Below are positions 1 through 12,505 of a stretch of 64,000 nucleotides of DNA, piece by piece. Location: NCBI GenBank assembly GCA_963924555.1, contig OZ004588.1, forward strand, positions 5,270,001-5,334,000. Reading direction: 5' to 3'. The notes under the pieces are model-generated. The model did not search any database. It saw only the letters and a program-made list of their open reading frames with translations, and was not told the DNA's origin. A program made the position numbers and the translations under genes. Every line of letters starts with the position of its first letter. Positions within the stretch are counted from its first letter, which is position 1. Source of the DNA: Crambe crambe (taxonomy: Eukaryota; Porifera; Demospongiae; Poecilosclerida; Crambeidae).

Positions 1-83
1 TCTCTCTCTCTCATCATAATATCAGAATTAATTATAAGGACATGCATTTTCCATATAAGGATGTGTTTTTTTTCACGTAAGGA

Positions 84-145
<62 letters not shown>

Positions 146-216
146 ATCATAATATCAGAATTAATTATAAGGACATGCATTTTCCATATAAGGATGTGTT
201 TTTTTCCACGTAAGGA

Positions 217-253
<37 letters not shown>

Positions 254-560
254 AACATAAGAATTAATTATAAGGACATGCATTTTCCATATAAGGACTA
301 ATCAGGATATGTTTTTTTTTCCACGTAAGGACACCTCTCTCTCTCTCTCTCATCATGACATAAGAATTAATTATAAGGACATGCATTTTCCATATAAGGA
401 CTAATCCACGTAAGGACACCTCTCTCTCTCTCATCATGACATAAGAATTAATTATAAGGACATGCATTTTCCATATAAGGACTAATCAGGATGTGTTTTT
501 TTCCAAGTAAGGACACCTCTCTCTCTCTCTCATCATGACATAAGGATTAAATATAAGGAC
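1..560. repeat. (TC)n microsatellite interspersed with a ~100-bp tandem unit
   Basis: Blocks of TC dinucleotides alternate with five to six copies of a unit containing the motifs AATTAATTATAAGGACATG and TTTTCCATATAAGGA. Later copies differ by small insertions such as ACTAATCAGGA. The minus strand stays open over part of it only because of the repeat. I see no gene here. Confidence 0.9.
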
Positions 561-683
561 ATGTGTTTTCCATATAAGGACAGTCAGGACATGCTTTTCC
601 TATTAATCATGACTTCTTTTGTTTTGTTTTATTTTGTTTTGTTTTTTCCACATAATAACCCCTTTCTCTCCAATTCCACTGAC

Positions 684-1545
684 CTTAGGCTGGAAGAAGA
701 AAAGTGAGGAAGAGGTAGAATGTCCACCTCAGGGATGTCGGTCAGTATGTCGGCCAGGAAGCTTCCTTTGGGGAGAGGACAGGCAGCTGCTGCTTGGTTT
801 GAAATGGTGCTCATCTGTCGCTTCTTCTTGGAAGGGGGAAAGTATTCTTCATCGCGGCTCCGACTTCGTTGTGGTAGGTCACCTACGTACATATATATAT
901 ACAGAGTACAGTGAGTAAAGAGCAATCAATAAGTATCATTTCACTGCTGTTGGCTGCCATACTGGGTATGGGGAAATTATTAAAGGACAAAGTCATTAAT
1001 ACACAGCATAATTAATTTGCTTATGATATGTAATTCGTGTTGTCTAATTTAAAATAGCTTAACAAAATTATGCAATCGCGAAAATCCCCTCCTGGGCCTC
1101 CACTTTTCTGCTATATAATTATTAATAGCTGATTCTCTAGTATACTACATACAACATGATATTATGTGCATGCATCGATCTCCACTTCTCGTACTGTATT
1201 TTGTGACATATGGCAGCTCTGGTGAGCAGATACATGTTAAGACTCATTCTTCCCAGCTCTCCTGTGTCTGCCTCATCCTTTTTTAAACCGTGCATATGTA
1301 CATACAATACATAATATTATGCTCCCACTTTTTGTATATTGTGATACATATGCAGCTCTGGAGACCCATAGTTAAGACTTACAAAGAGGCTTTCTCCCGG
1401 CTCTCTTATGTCCCCTCCGACCTCTCCTCTCAACTTCGAACTCGCTGCCACTAGACTCGCTGGTCTGACTGGAGTCCAGGACATTCTGGTAGCGTCTCTG
1501 ATGCATTCCTCCTCGGTGCTTGCGTGGGATACCCAGTCGCTTCAT
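684..1545 (-). CDS. Partial gene of unknown function, two exons, 3' end beyond the window
   Basis: Two minus-strand exons fit by splice site and phase. The first runs 1545-1383 and starts at an ATG reading MKRLGIPRKHRGGMHQ, ending in phase 1 at a GTAAGT donor. The second runs 882-684, preceded by a TACGTAG acceptor and followed by GTCAGT, ending in phase 2. The product is very basic and Ser/Arg-rich (SKKKRQMS motif in exon 2), suggesting a nuclear protein. Later exons would lie left of the window, beyond the microsatellite. An in-frame acceptor (GATTAG) just upstream of the ATG means this may instead be a downstream part of the gene ending at 1833. I do not recognise the family. Confidence 0.45.
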
Positions 1546-1636
1546 GTGGCTTCCTTGTTTACCCTAATCATCATCACACCAAAAAGATTCATGAAATTAC
1601 TCTTAGCAGCTGCTACATATTTACTGCATTCTAAGC

Positions 1637-1712
1637 AGCATCAGGGGTCTCCCCAGTGAAACTGAATACCACATTAAAGGATTTTGATATTCTTGTGGCT
1701 ATTAAAATACAT
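1637..1712. repeat. Dispersed repeat, inverted copy at 4985-5075
   Basis: The stretch containing CTCCCCAGTGAAACTGA and ATTCTTGTGGCTATTAAAAT recurs in reverse complement at about 4985-5075 with small differences. It looks like an old dispersed element; no coding potential was seen. Confidence 0.6.
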
Positions 1713-1832
1713 TGTTTTAACCACATAATATGTACATGAATGATAGAGCCAAACATACTAATTGTAAGATTAAGATTCTTGGCTAATTGCATATCCCATA
1801 CACAATATTTATCACCATGTTATGAAAAGTCC

Positions 1833-2852
1833 TTAATTCCCCACCACATCCTCCCACCTAATTTTTCTTAGTACAACCTTGGATAAAGTCCTTCTTGATT
1901 GAGAAGCTCTTCCCACTTCTTTGGAACTTGCTCCTCCTCCTCCTGCTTCCCTCAGTCGCATTTTACCACCCTTTCCAATCACCCCTTTCCTGGTACAGAT
2001 CCTCTTGGAACTCCTGGTCACCCTCTTGGACAGTCCAAGGTTCCCGTTGTCGCTGTAGGCTGAGATAGTGCATTCAGAGTCATCATCGCTGTCCAGATTA
2101 GACTCCGAGATGTCGGAGGTGATAGGGCTGGCTGCAAATACAAGAGGAACTGTACTACTGGAAAAAAAAAAACACACGAATCCTAGCCTGAGGAAACTCA
2201 TATTAAGCATATCTTCAAACTGTAGACAATGTATGATTCAATGACTTACTCACAGGGTAAACTATTCACCATGAAGGTTTGTCCAGTATTGTTTTGATGA
2301 GCTAAAGCAGGTCTCTATATAGACCACCAAAAGAACATTATACTAACTATTTATGGTGCTGCAAATCCCTGCATGCATACTTTGCAACTACCAACCTTGC
2401 ATAGAAACTTTTCCAAACATCATCAAGTTAAAATAGTACTGTCTGGATGCCACATGTAGTATACATGTATGTTATAGACATACATATACATTATACATGT
2501 AGTATACATGTGACATTGTATAATAATTCATGCAGACCATTGCGCATGTGCATAATTAGGCAAAAGCTGCATGCAGAAGACGTATATCCAAGGGGCCTGG
2601 CCATGTGCACCCACAACAATAATTACAGCACAGCAACAGGAGCTTGAACAGCCAGCCATGGGACCAGCCCAGCCCAGCCCAGCCCAGCCCAGCCACCACG
2701 ACTAATTACAATTGAAAAATGCAGCAGCTACACTGCAGTGAGGTCCGACAGGTGAGACAAGATCAGATTGGAGAGGTACATAAAATAATAATGTTATTAT
2801 TAAAGCTACACTTACATAGGTAGCAGCTAGCTAGATTCAGTGAAAAGTGGAC

Positions 2853-2920
<68 letters not shown>

Positions 2921-4359
2921 TACATGGGTAGCTACGTAGGAAGTTCAATCTTGTTATTCTGCATGTATTTTCAATAGCAATAACTAAATAATGCATGCTA
3001 ATGCACATCAGAGGAACATCAAGAAAAAATTACGTGACTTGTTTATGCAAAATCTCACCACAAATTTTGTGTATAAATGTAATTTTGTTTGAGTCAATGA
3101 TTAGGGAAATAGCTGAGAGTCACAGGTTTGTATAATCTACAGGTCTTCTCATGGGAAGACTTCAGTGCTGATTAGCTTAGAGATCCCCTAGAAATATGCC
3201 ACCAGAATGGTGATGATAACCAACTTAACAATAACAGGAATTGGCAGGGGCTTCCTTTAATTTGCACATGCTCCTCGAAACTCATCAAGTCTCACCGATG
3301 TACTAGTCTCACGTGTGTAGTCACATGAAAAAGAGAGTTATGCTTGGACTATGATACCTAAAAACTTTTCTACTGAGAGCAGTCTATACATGTCCCTATA
3401 ATTAAGGATACATAGGCCACACCCACTTTAAGACTCCTTAGTAATTAACTTACTGTACAATTACTATGGGCTTAGCTACATAATTGACCCAGTGGAACCC
3501 TTTAATCATTACCATTCTGTGTATTTATCTTGGCTCTTTGGCTTCTGGATCTAGTTTGAATCCTTCGCTGTGAAGCAACCCTCTTCATAGACACTCGATC
3601 TGACGGAGAATCAGCAACACTCAAAACGGATGTGCATCTTTTCACTGGGAACTCGTCCTTGCTTGAGTTCGATGGGACAGAGACGTTGTCAATTGCAGCC
3701 CCTACACTGCAGCCAGATTTGGTTCCTTCAACTGGTAAGGAAGGACTCCAACTGTTTGCTCCTTGGCCAAATTTCTGATTTAAACTGTTTGAGTTTGAAA
3801 CTTGCACGCTGTCCTCAGGGGTAGATTTTGATGTAGATATATTTGACATATCGTTCAATCCTGCCAAATCCTGTCCATGCTTGATAGTCATGCCGGAACA
3901 GTGCTGCAGTTGTGATTCACTTGATACTGGAGGTCCACTCCCTCCCGAGTTAGGCCGAAGCTCAGTCTTCCCTTCAGGAGCATTGGTTTCTTCAGCTAGT
4001 GTGGTTCTGGTATTAGAGGTAGCATCCATAGCTCCCAAGTTAGAGCTAACTAGCATTCTATTACCTGTTGGGGTTACCATAGATCCTGACTCCGCCCCGG
4101 CTAGCGTTCCATTTGCACAATCAGAATTAGACCGAAGATTTTGAGATCTAGTAGATTTTGAGTCTGAGCTCACATCAATGCACTTTCCACCACCATCATT
4201 ACGAGATACTTGGCCTCGATGGTGAGCAACAACATCAGTACTCGAAACTAAAAACTGTGATGGGCTGAAGAATCCACGATTGTTGTCTGTGCTATATCTC
4301 TCCGTATTTCCCAGAGGTGTCTTTCCCCCTTCCTTATCATTTGGTTCTTCACTCGCCAT
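1833..4359 (-). CDS. Two-exon gene, Ser/Asn-rich N-terminus and basic tail, unknown function
   Basis: Exon 1 is 4359-3513 (ATG reading MASEEPNDKEGG, 847 nt, ending in phase 1 at AATG|GTAATG). Exon 2 is 2131-1833 (acceptor TATTTGCAG, 299 nt). Together they give one 381-residue frame ending in WEDVVGN-stop. Without splicing, exon 1 would stop a few codons after the donor. The N-terminal 280 residues are low in hydrophobics and rich in Ser, Asn, Thr and Gly, so probably disordered. The C-terminal part has an acidic stretch (NLDSDDDSE) followed by many Lys/Arg, including RVTRSSKR, which looks like a nuclear localisation region. I recognise no domain. Confidence 0.6.
2855..2917. repeat. (TC)n microsatellite
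   Basis: About 63 bases of uninterrupted TC dinucleotide inside the intron of the neighbouring minus-strand gene. Confidence 0.95.
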
Positions 4360-4559
4360 CTTTAAACTGACTTCTCGGATTGAATGTTCAATGGTAGGCA
4401 GTATACTAACTTAAATATATATGATCAAAAAGAAAGTTAATGAGAGGCTGTAAATGGAGAGATTTGTCAGATGGCAAACATCAAAGGGAAAGTACTAAGG
4501 TAGCAAGTTATAGGGTATGGTAAGGCAGGTGATACACTCCAACTAACTGGCAAAAGATC

Positions 4560-4800
4560 AAAGGAGAAGTGCTGAGGTAGCGAGGTAGAAGGTATGGATG
4601 CTTGAGAGGGCACAAGATCAAAGGGGATGTGCTGCGGTAACGAGTTAGACGGCATGTATGGCAGGGGATGTAGAGTTAGACAGCACGTATGGCAGGGGAT
4701 GTAGAGTTAGACGGCACGTATGGCAGGGGATGTAGAGAGGGCAGGGCAGGGCACGTATGGCAGGGGATGCTAGAGAGGGCAGGGTGGTGGGCTGGCAGCA
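4560..4800. repeat. Minisatellite with GCACGTATGGCAGGGGATG core
   Basis: Degenerate tandem units with the core GCACGTATGGCAGGGGATG, each followed by AGAGTTAGA or AGAGAGGGCAG, occur four to five times. Preceding copies carry AAGATCAAAGG and AGGTAGCGAG. There is no gene between 4360 and 6200; the rest is non-coding with scattered repeats. Confidence 0.7.
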
Positions 4801-5935
4801 TGCAGACATCAAAGAGGGAGCAGGTGATGCAGTCCAGGAATTCCTGCATAAAAATTAATCACATTTTACCTTAGTGGCTATCTTGCATATAGATGTATGC
4901 ATTGATTACAAGGATGGTATCACTAAATACTCAGGGTTCTCCCCAAAGGGTGTTAATACCACTCTGATGGGGGCCCATTTTTTGTATTTTAATAGCCACA
5001 AGAATGTTGAAATCCTTTAGTGTGGTATTCAAGTACTGCTCTGATCAGTTTCACTGGGGAGGTTCCTGATTATTATACTCTTCACAAAGGTGTTTTGATA
5101 AAGGAGTGGACTTACATATGTACTTGTTAGATGAACACATGGAAATCTGTAAAATCAATGGCTTGGAATACCAAGGTGGGAGTCAGCGTGATGCCAATGC
5201 TTGATAAGGGAGTGATACCTACCCACATATGTACTAGAGTGAGTCCTAATCTCATACATAGCTGTTAATCTGACTAGATGAACACAATATCCAGGCCAGC
5301 ACAGCACATAGGACATTGTCACAATGTGGCATGCATAGGAGCTCATGCAGTGCCACATAGCAACATTGCATATGCAAGGCTGTTACGTATTTTGAGCACA
5401 GCTTCAGTGCCACATACATTGCAGCATGTTTAAGTAGGCAAGGTATTTTTGAGCACAGTGCATAGGAACTTTAGTGCACTGTTATCTGAGCACAGTGCAT
5501 AAGAGTACATTGCAGCATGCTTAAGTATGCAAGGCTGTTACGCATTTTGAGCACAGTGCATAGGAGCTTTAGCACAAGTATGCAAGGCTGCTACTTGTGA
5601 GAAGAGTCCTCCCCCCCTGTCCAGATTAATGGTTATTACTGTAGTACATAATTTTGTGGAGAAACTTCAATAAACAAAGGCTATATGGCAATGTTTTTTG
5701 TTTTTGTTTTTGCGCTTCTAAACTTTGAAACATGTGAAGGAATTTTAGCACTGCATGCCGCAAAGTGGCACTATCCTCCTACATACCAAACAAAAAACAA
5801 AAAAAAAACGGGACTACAACATGACAATTCATTAGGATCACTTCCTGTGAATTCAGTCTATACTCTAGGTACTGTAGGCTAATTAAATTAAAAATCTACT
5901 ACGAATGGGGAAAGGTATTTAACACACTCTCTGAT

Positions 5936-6090
5936 ACTGAATACTACGGATAACAGGACAGGTACATGGGTATGGATAACAGGACAGGTACATGGGTATG
6001 GATAACAGGACAGGTACATGGGTATGGATAACAGGACAGGTACAGAGGTATGGATAACAGGACAGGTACATAGGTATGGATATACAAAAG
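5936..6090. repeat. 26-bp minisatellite, about six units
   Basis: The unit ATGGATAACAGGACAGGTAC plus ATGGGT repeats about six times head to tail with few changes. Open frames across it come from the repeat. Confidence 0.9.
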
Positions 6091-7019
6091 TATGGATAAC
6101 AAGATAAGGTAAACAGGACAGAAAAATATGGACTGGTATGATCTTTCTCCCCATGAAAAAAAATCAGTCTGGAAATGAGACTAGATCGGATTAGGCCATG
6201 ATTTACACCCTTGCCTTATTCAAAGCACAGATACATCCACACTGTCATTCATACACTCAGTAGTACTAATCATATTCACAATCCTTCACAAAGTTATCCC
6301 AATATGGGCGGGCCACTGACATGGTTTGGATAGTGATTCTTTGATATGTAATTAGCACAGTGAATCCCTCAGGTGAGGCCATCACTGAAATCAGTTTGTT
6401 TTTGCCCTTGAAGTACACATCATGTACAATAAATCTATTCCTCCTGGTCCCCTCCTGGTCCAGGTCTCAAAATTGAAAGATTCCACTGGGAGTGTTCAGT
6501 GTCCTGGTACGGCCATGGGACATGGCTCAAAGCTAAGTTACTCTAACTCCTACGTACAATATTTAAAATAGTTCTATGATGGACTGAGCAGCCGTTTCTA
6601 TGTGGCCTACTTGTTTCACTTAAAATTATGCTATTAGTGAAAGAATTAAATAATATTCAAGGTGCCGCCAGTCAAAAATGTAACACCAAATAAATCATGT
6701 AATGAAACACAATTCAATAAGATAAAAGTGCTCAGAAACTCATGGTCTTTGGCCTGTGTCTGGGACATAAGGTTTAATTATTGAGACGCTGATGGGTGTG
6801 GTCTTATCTTTAGGCTACATATTATAGCAGGTCAGCTGAGATTGCAAACACTTGGAAAGACATTGTGTGAGTATAATAGATACAATTTGATCTTAGTCTT
6901 CAAACAGATGTTAGGTTCATAGTGGCCATATCCACATTATATTGTCACAGTCACTGCTAGCTGTGGTATAAACACGTAATTGTGTTGGTGGATAGAGAAA
7001 AAAAACATTGGGTACTCAC

Positions 7020-7172
7020 GATAATAGCGTCCCCTAGGCGTGCAATCCCGAGAAAGTCTCTCAAACACCGCCTGGACTGGTCTTTGAACACGCCTTGCTG
7101 CTCAAGTGCAAAGTTCAATATAATTAGTGGGCGTAGCACTTGGCTACCGCTACAAGGTAGGCGGGGCTCCAT
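7020..7172 (-). CDS. First exon of an unrecognised minus-strand gene
   Basis: An ATG at 7172 opens 51 codons (MEPRLPCSGSQVLRP...) ending in phase 0 at ATC|GTGAGT. The start lies 91 bp from the divergent ATG at 7264, in a GC-richer stretch that looks like a shared promoter. A possible last exon is 6315-6266, after an ATGTCAG acceptor, ending in VKDCEYD-stop, but its phase (2) requires at least one middle exon that I could not identify. The family is not recognised. Confidence 0.4.
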
Positions 7173-7263
7173 CGTGCAGCCGCCGCACTTGCTGTTTATT
7201 ATCTGCTAACAAGCTCACAAAGCTCCTTTGATAGGGCGAAGATTATACCGACGCTACATCGGG

Positions 7264-10200
7264 ATGGCGTCTAAAGTCATGCCAGGCCCGCGCCCGGAAG
7301 AATCGAAAGAGTTTCCTCTCTCAAAGACTTATCAGACAACACAGCTGTTTACACCTCGACAGTTGGACAGAATCACCGTTGATAACTCTCAGTAAGCACC
7401 TAGTATAAAAATGTGGCAACCATACATAATAGAGAGCTAGAGGAGAAATTGTAATTAATTGAGGGGATGGGAATTAACTTAGAGTATAACTAGGCAGCTG
7501 CTCAGTGTACAGCTGCCCTCGACTAGCACATTACATATTGATGACCTGATAGTATGGCCAGCCAGACACTGTGCAATACATCTCTACATAATTTTGTCCA
7601 CCACAGCTAGCTACAGGTAACTGGCTGTGCCTATATGTCTGAACCTCCAAATAATAGAGACAATTGGGAGGTTGTCCTCTTTCAGAAGTTATTTTGTATA
7701 GAGTGTGTATGCAAAGGTAGTTCTAGATAGAAGACTGTTGAGAGGTTCATCCAAGCTCCTTTAGAGTGTGTCCTTTATTGGAGGTTCCATGGTCCAGTGT
7801 ATTCTTTCCGTGATCCGACGAATTACATGTATGCTGCATTATTATACACAGAAAAATTCAGCTCCAATACTCTCTTAACAATTTGTACACTACACACCTG
7901 ACCTCACTAGCTGCTCTCTTCTCTAGCCACCATGCCTTACAAGCATCGTACACCACCTGATGTAGCACATTCCCCGGTCATGTTAGTTATCTGGGCATGG
8001 GAGGTCGAGGGTGGGGGGCCTCAGACTGCAGGCCCACATAGAGGATAGGGCTAAGTGGAGGAGGAGGGCTAAGTAACGGGACCTAATACTACTTCAAATG
8101 GCTGATACAGTGAATTGCAAGTTGGTTGTCCAATGTAAGATGCAAAATCTAAAAGAGCTGTGTAAACTTGAGGCTGTTCCTGAATAGATGTGTGGCTTTT
8201 CCTCAATAGATGCAAGTTTTATTGCAGTCAATTTGTGCTTTACATTTGGACAACCAACTTGCAATTCACTGTAATCAGAAGATATGAGTCTAAGAAAATT
8301 GTTATTATTAAAGCATGTTTAGTATTGCCACTGACTATAGTTCTCTAAAGGCCTAGCTATTTGTTAATTGTTTTGTTCAATCTCTGGGTTCTCCTACCTC
8401 CAACATAGCTAGCTAAATTCATGCTGAGTGTGTGTATTCATTATGTACATGTATTTAAATAGCCTTCTTTGTAATATTTATAGGTACCAGTATTTTGTGA
8501 AGAAAAAGTCATCAACCCCTCAAGATGTAGGACAAAGAAGATGTGCTAAAATGGGAGGCACTAACACCTTCGTACAACAGTAAGCAAGAATTGTTGATTA
8601 CTTAAAAATTGAAAAAATTTCTTAATTAAATTATTTTCGTGGTCATGTTCAATAATAGTTATCACTTGAAAATTGGTATGTTATTAGCATGTCATTAGCT
8701 ACTACCAAGCACTCTATTGGGACAAGTGTTCTTTAAAGAGAGGTGGTCTCTGAATAGGGCTGTCTCTTAATACAGATTTTCCTTTAACTCTCCATAATGA
8801 TAGAACAGTGAAATTGGTTATCCTGACACCTTTGGCCAAAAAAATTTTTTTTCACTGTATGGGTAGATATTTTGGAGGAATTAAAATTTTGTGAATATCA
8901 GTACCAAGCTAGATTATAAAAATTTCATTTCGCTTTGCATGCGTTGCAATATATCGCTCACGCGCAGTGTAATGTGGTGATCATGAGCAGCTGGAAGGAT
9001 GACCAGTTTTAGTTACCCTTCAATGGTTAGGGAATTTCACATCTATATCCTAAGCTTCAGATGGCGAAGTTCTGCTGTTCTGAAAGCGAAGTTCTGAAGC
9101 AAAGTTCTGAAATACTTGTAGAGAGCCATCTGGAAAGATCGAGGTCAAAGTAAGGCAAAGCGGAGCTATTTCGAACGGCGGGGCTATCAAATATTTTCAA
9201 AACTCCACAAGCTTACGAGCTCTATTTTGAAAGATATATTCTACTATTATAGTAGATTATATCCTCCAACATTGAGCTCAGAAGTCTCAGTAATTTCAGA
9301 AATATTTGAACCTACGGAATAGCCCCGCCGTCCCACTTTACCTTACTCCGTAATGACTAATGTGCATGTGCTAAAATTAATAGGCTATTGATTTTTTTTT
9401 TGAATGTTAAAAATTCCGTGAAATGCAAAGTGACCACGAAAACCACGAAATTAAAATCCCTCGAAAATATCTACCCATACAGTAAGTGAATTAGCTAGTC
9501 CAGTTAAGTAGTGTTGTGATTATGTTGTTGTTTATAGACTAGATAGTAGAATAAAACAGTGCAGCTGCTAAAAAATATTGTTGTGGCAGTTACTAATAAT
9601 GTGCATTCTGGATAAACAAGGTGTGAGATTCCGATTATGTTTTCATGATAACAATAACTACTAATTAGTCGCATGGCAACCAGTAGCAAAGTGACAGTCC
9701 TGGTTGAGCCTCACTCTTTTTCTTTACTAAATGCTAGTGACATCCCAGGGAACCAGATGTATTCCCTGACAGCACTGAAGCTCAGCGGCACACGCCCATG
9801 GGATCAAATGTGAGTTGATTGGTTTGAGTTCCAAAAGCTGTTTTAATAGACCCTTAGTTAATGAGGACTGTGCTTGTCCAGTGCTGATTTTTTTTCCCCA
9901 AATAAAAAATAATAAACCTACATTTAAGTGAAGGGGAAGGGCTAGCAGCTAAGAACTGTGGATAATATATTGCCTGAATCCATAATTATGGCAGTGCTCA
10001 TGCTAGAAATTTATTTTTTATCTCTCCTCCTGTAGTGTTGACCCACCTTTGAAGTCTGATACAATAATGTGAGTTCAAGAACATCCAGTGTCGTTTATTA
10101 CACACGTTAATGATCATCTTTTTTTCCAGTGAAAAGGAAGTTCATTTGCCATTTTCACGATCACATCCCCTTACCTCCCACACCCCTAACTTTTCTGTCT

Positions 10201-12231
10201 TCCCTGATACCAGCGTACCAGCCGTGCTCGTCCAAAAACCATCCAGTGAAAGTCTAAAGGGTAGGGCAATAATCAGACCCAAGACAGCCAAAGTCCAGGA
10301 AGTGACACAACAAAGCCACAAATTAGTAAAAATCCAAGAACCAGCAAAAGGCCAAGAATCGGGAGTGGACCAAAAGACGTTGAATGCAAACAATGTTTGT
10401 CAAGTCAACTCTGGCACTCAGACATTATCTGATGGTGCTGTTCGCTCGCCACAGCCTTACGAGCCTTACTATGTGATCCAGAAGGCTATGGAAGGCCTGA
10501 GGATTGAGAGGAAGCACGTAGGTTCCAGTCCTGGAATTCCAGTCCTGGTGGAGAATCCAATGCTGTGGGACTATCCGCGATCAAAGCACAAGGTGAATAA
10601 AAGACCAGAAAGCTCTTGTAATCTGTACCTGCTATCATTAACATTTGTACAATATAGTGCATAGTGACATCTGTCTGTATAATAGCGGCCGTCTCTTAAT
10701 GGAGGTGGTCTCAAAATCAATGGTATAAGCACTGTAGGGACATAACTAAGTGGTCTTTATGGTCTCTGAATAGGGTGGTTTCTTGATACAGGTTTCACTG
10801 TACAATTAAACCCGCCTACAGCGACCCGGTCTCTGTATGGAGGTCAAAATCAAGCTTTTGGAGCACAACCAAGTGCAGAGCCTCCAACTATACTGATTCA
10901 TCAGTATTTTTACTGAAATTTGACCAAAAATACTGAGATTTAGATAAACTTACTATACACACATTTTATATTGCCATATTACTTATAAAATGGCTGAAAA
11001 ATACTGAAAATGGGAGCACTTTATACTGAAATCAAAGTTCATAGGTTGGAGGCACTGCAAGTGGTCATTATAGAAGGGTGGTCTCTGAATATTAATAGGG
11101 TGGTCTCTTAAATACAGGTTTTCTCTGTACGTAAAAATTAATTGTTATTTTGACTCACCCTTTTAGAGAACACAAACATATCCTGGACCAAAAGTCCAGT
11201 ATTCTCGCCGCCCTGCTACAAGTCCTCACTACAATACTCTGAGTCCGCACTTCAACTTAACTCCCACTCGCACTCCCTTATCAGCCAGCCCCACCCCCTA
11301 CACCCCCTACACCCCAGGCACACGCACGATAACTCCACACACACAAAAGGCACTGGAATCCATCCAGATGATACTGACACGATCCACAGCCCACAAGGAG
11401 CACTTTCCCCAGTACCACCCGAGTTTCCAACCGACAAATGCACTGGATTACTCTTTTCGTTCTCGGCAAAGCCAGCGACCGTGGACAACCGATTCACGTG
11501 GAAAGTACTCCAGCATACCGCTCTTCTCTCTCATACAAAGTCCCTCGGATGCAAGTGAGGAGAAAGACAACGAAGAAGAAGAAGAGAGTAGTGAAGTTAC
11601 TAACAAAATGGATAACAGTAGAGGAAATAGAGTGAAATATCAGGACAAGTCAATTGGAGAGGAAAAATTGAAAGAAATTTCTACTGATGTGACACAATCA
11701 GAGGAGTATACAGTTATTCGAAAGGAGGGAGTAGAGATGACCGATGTTGGGACACAAACAGAAGACGAGTACTTCCTGGAAGAAAGCAAGATGTTGCCTC
11801 AAGAGATCACTAATACGCCATCGTTTGGACCCATCGATGTCCTCACTGCCAAATTGTACAAGCTGCCTTTGATCGATAAATCGAGTGCCATTCCAAAACA
11901 GAAGGAGTGTTCAGCAAGAATTGGTGAAACTGTGAAAAGTCCGACCTGCTCGTCACCTTCTCGATCAATCAGTCAAAAATTGTACCAACTATCAGCTGAG
12001 AACAACCAAGAAAGCAAACCCAGATCTGGAGCAAGGAGTGAAACGTACACGCCTAGAACTATAGAATCAACTCGGAAGTTCATGAGATTGTACCAGGGCT
12101 TCAGTCGATCAGAGATTTTGAATCGTTTCAACAAACAGTACGAAGAAGTCGTCCCTGATCTGAGGCAGTACAGCATACAGAAAGGTAAAAGACACTTCAT
12201 CCATGGAAGTCACGCCTATTATTATCATTGA
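7264..12231 (+). CDS. Multi-exon gene, possible sperm/axonemal microtubule-associated protein
   Basis: Likely exons: 7264-7391 (MASKVMPGPRPEESKEF...), 8484-8579, about 9749-9809, 10036-10068, 10130-10591 and 11167-12231. Exons 1-2 join in frame, as do 4, 5 and 6. The link 2-3-4 is one base out of phase with the splice sites I chose, so an alternative site (for example acceptor 9757) or a lesion must be involved. The product is hydrophilic. The last exon contains Pro/Thr/Tyr-rich repeats (TPYTPYTPGT), an acidic EEEEESSE stretch, and a C-terminus reading PDLRQYSIQKGKRHFIHG and ending HAYYYH. The PDLR...G-K-R-H...YY pattern recalls C7orf31/SPMIP4-like sperm microtubule proteins, but from memory only and weakly. 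Confidence 0.55.
8108..8271. mobile_element. Tc1/mariner-type MITE, 164 bp
   Basis: Terminal inverted repeats of about 30 bp begin CAGTGAATTGCAAGTTGGTT and end with its complement, and the element is flanked by TA on both sides (8106-8107 and 8272-8273). This fits a non-autonomous mariner-type element inserted in intron 1 of the surrounding gene. Confidence 0.8.
8854..9483. mobile_element. 630-bp MITE with a nested inverted-repeat element
   Basis: The ends are inverted copies of ACTGTATGGGTAGATATTTT continuing for about 40 bp with mismatches. Inside, GGCGGGGCTAT (about 9178) pairs with ATAGCCCCGCC (about 9326), marking a second, nested inverted-repeat element. No transposase frame remains. 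Confidence 0.7.
10690..11120. repeat. Dispersed GGTCTCTGAATAGGGTGGT repeats in an intron
   Basis: Motifs such as GGTCTCTGAATAGGGTGGT followed by TCTTAATACAGGTTT recur at about 10760, 11085 and earlier at 8740. They lie between exons 5 and 6 of the surrounding gene and around its other introns. No coding potential. Confidence 0.55.
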
Positions 12232-12505
12232 AACAGTATTCCTACAAAAAGCAGCACGATAGTTTTAGCTCTGAATTATAATAAGACTATCTTAATATTA
12301 CATAGCGTTATAAGATTGGCATCACTGAGATTATAATAATTTACACTTTATACATGTGTAGTGATAAAAATCATGATTACTCTGACACACAAGAAAATGA
12401 TGCAACTACAATAAATTTAAAAGTGATTGGTGCAATTAAAATTGAATTACTACACACACACTAAGAGTAATAATGCAATTGTGAAATTTCCATCACTGTG
12501 TTGTG

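Noticed and set aside
619-918. Plus-strand frames of 99 and 64 codons
   Set aside because: They lie opposite a better supported minus-strand exon (684-882) that joins in phase to 1383-1545.
5888-6154. Pro/Cys/Tyr repeat protein on the minus strand
   Set aside because: Translation of the 26-bp minisatellite.
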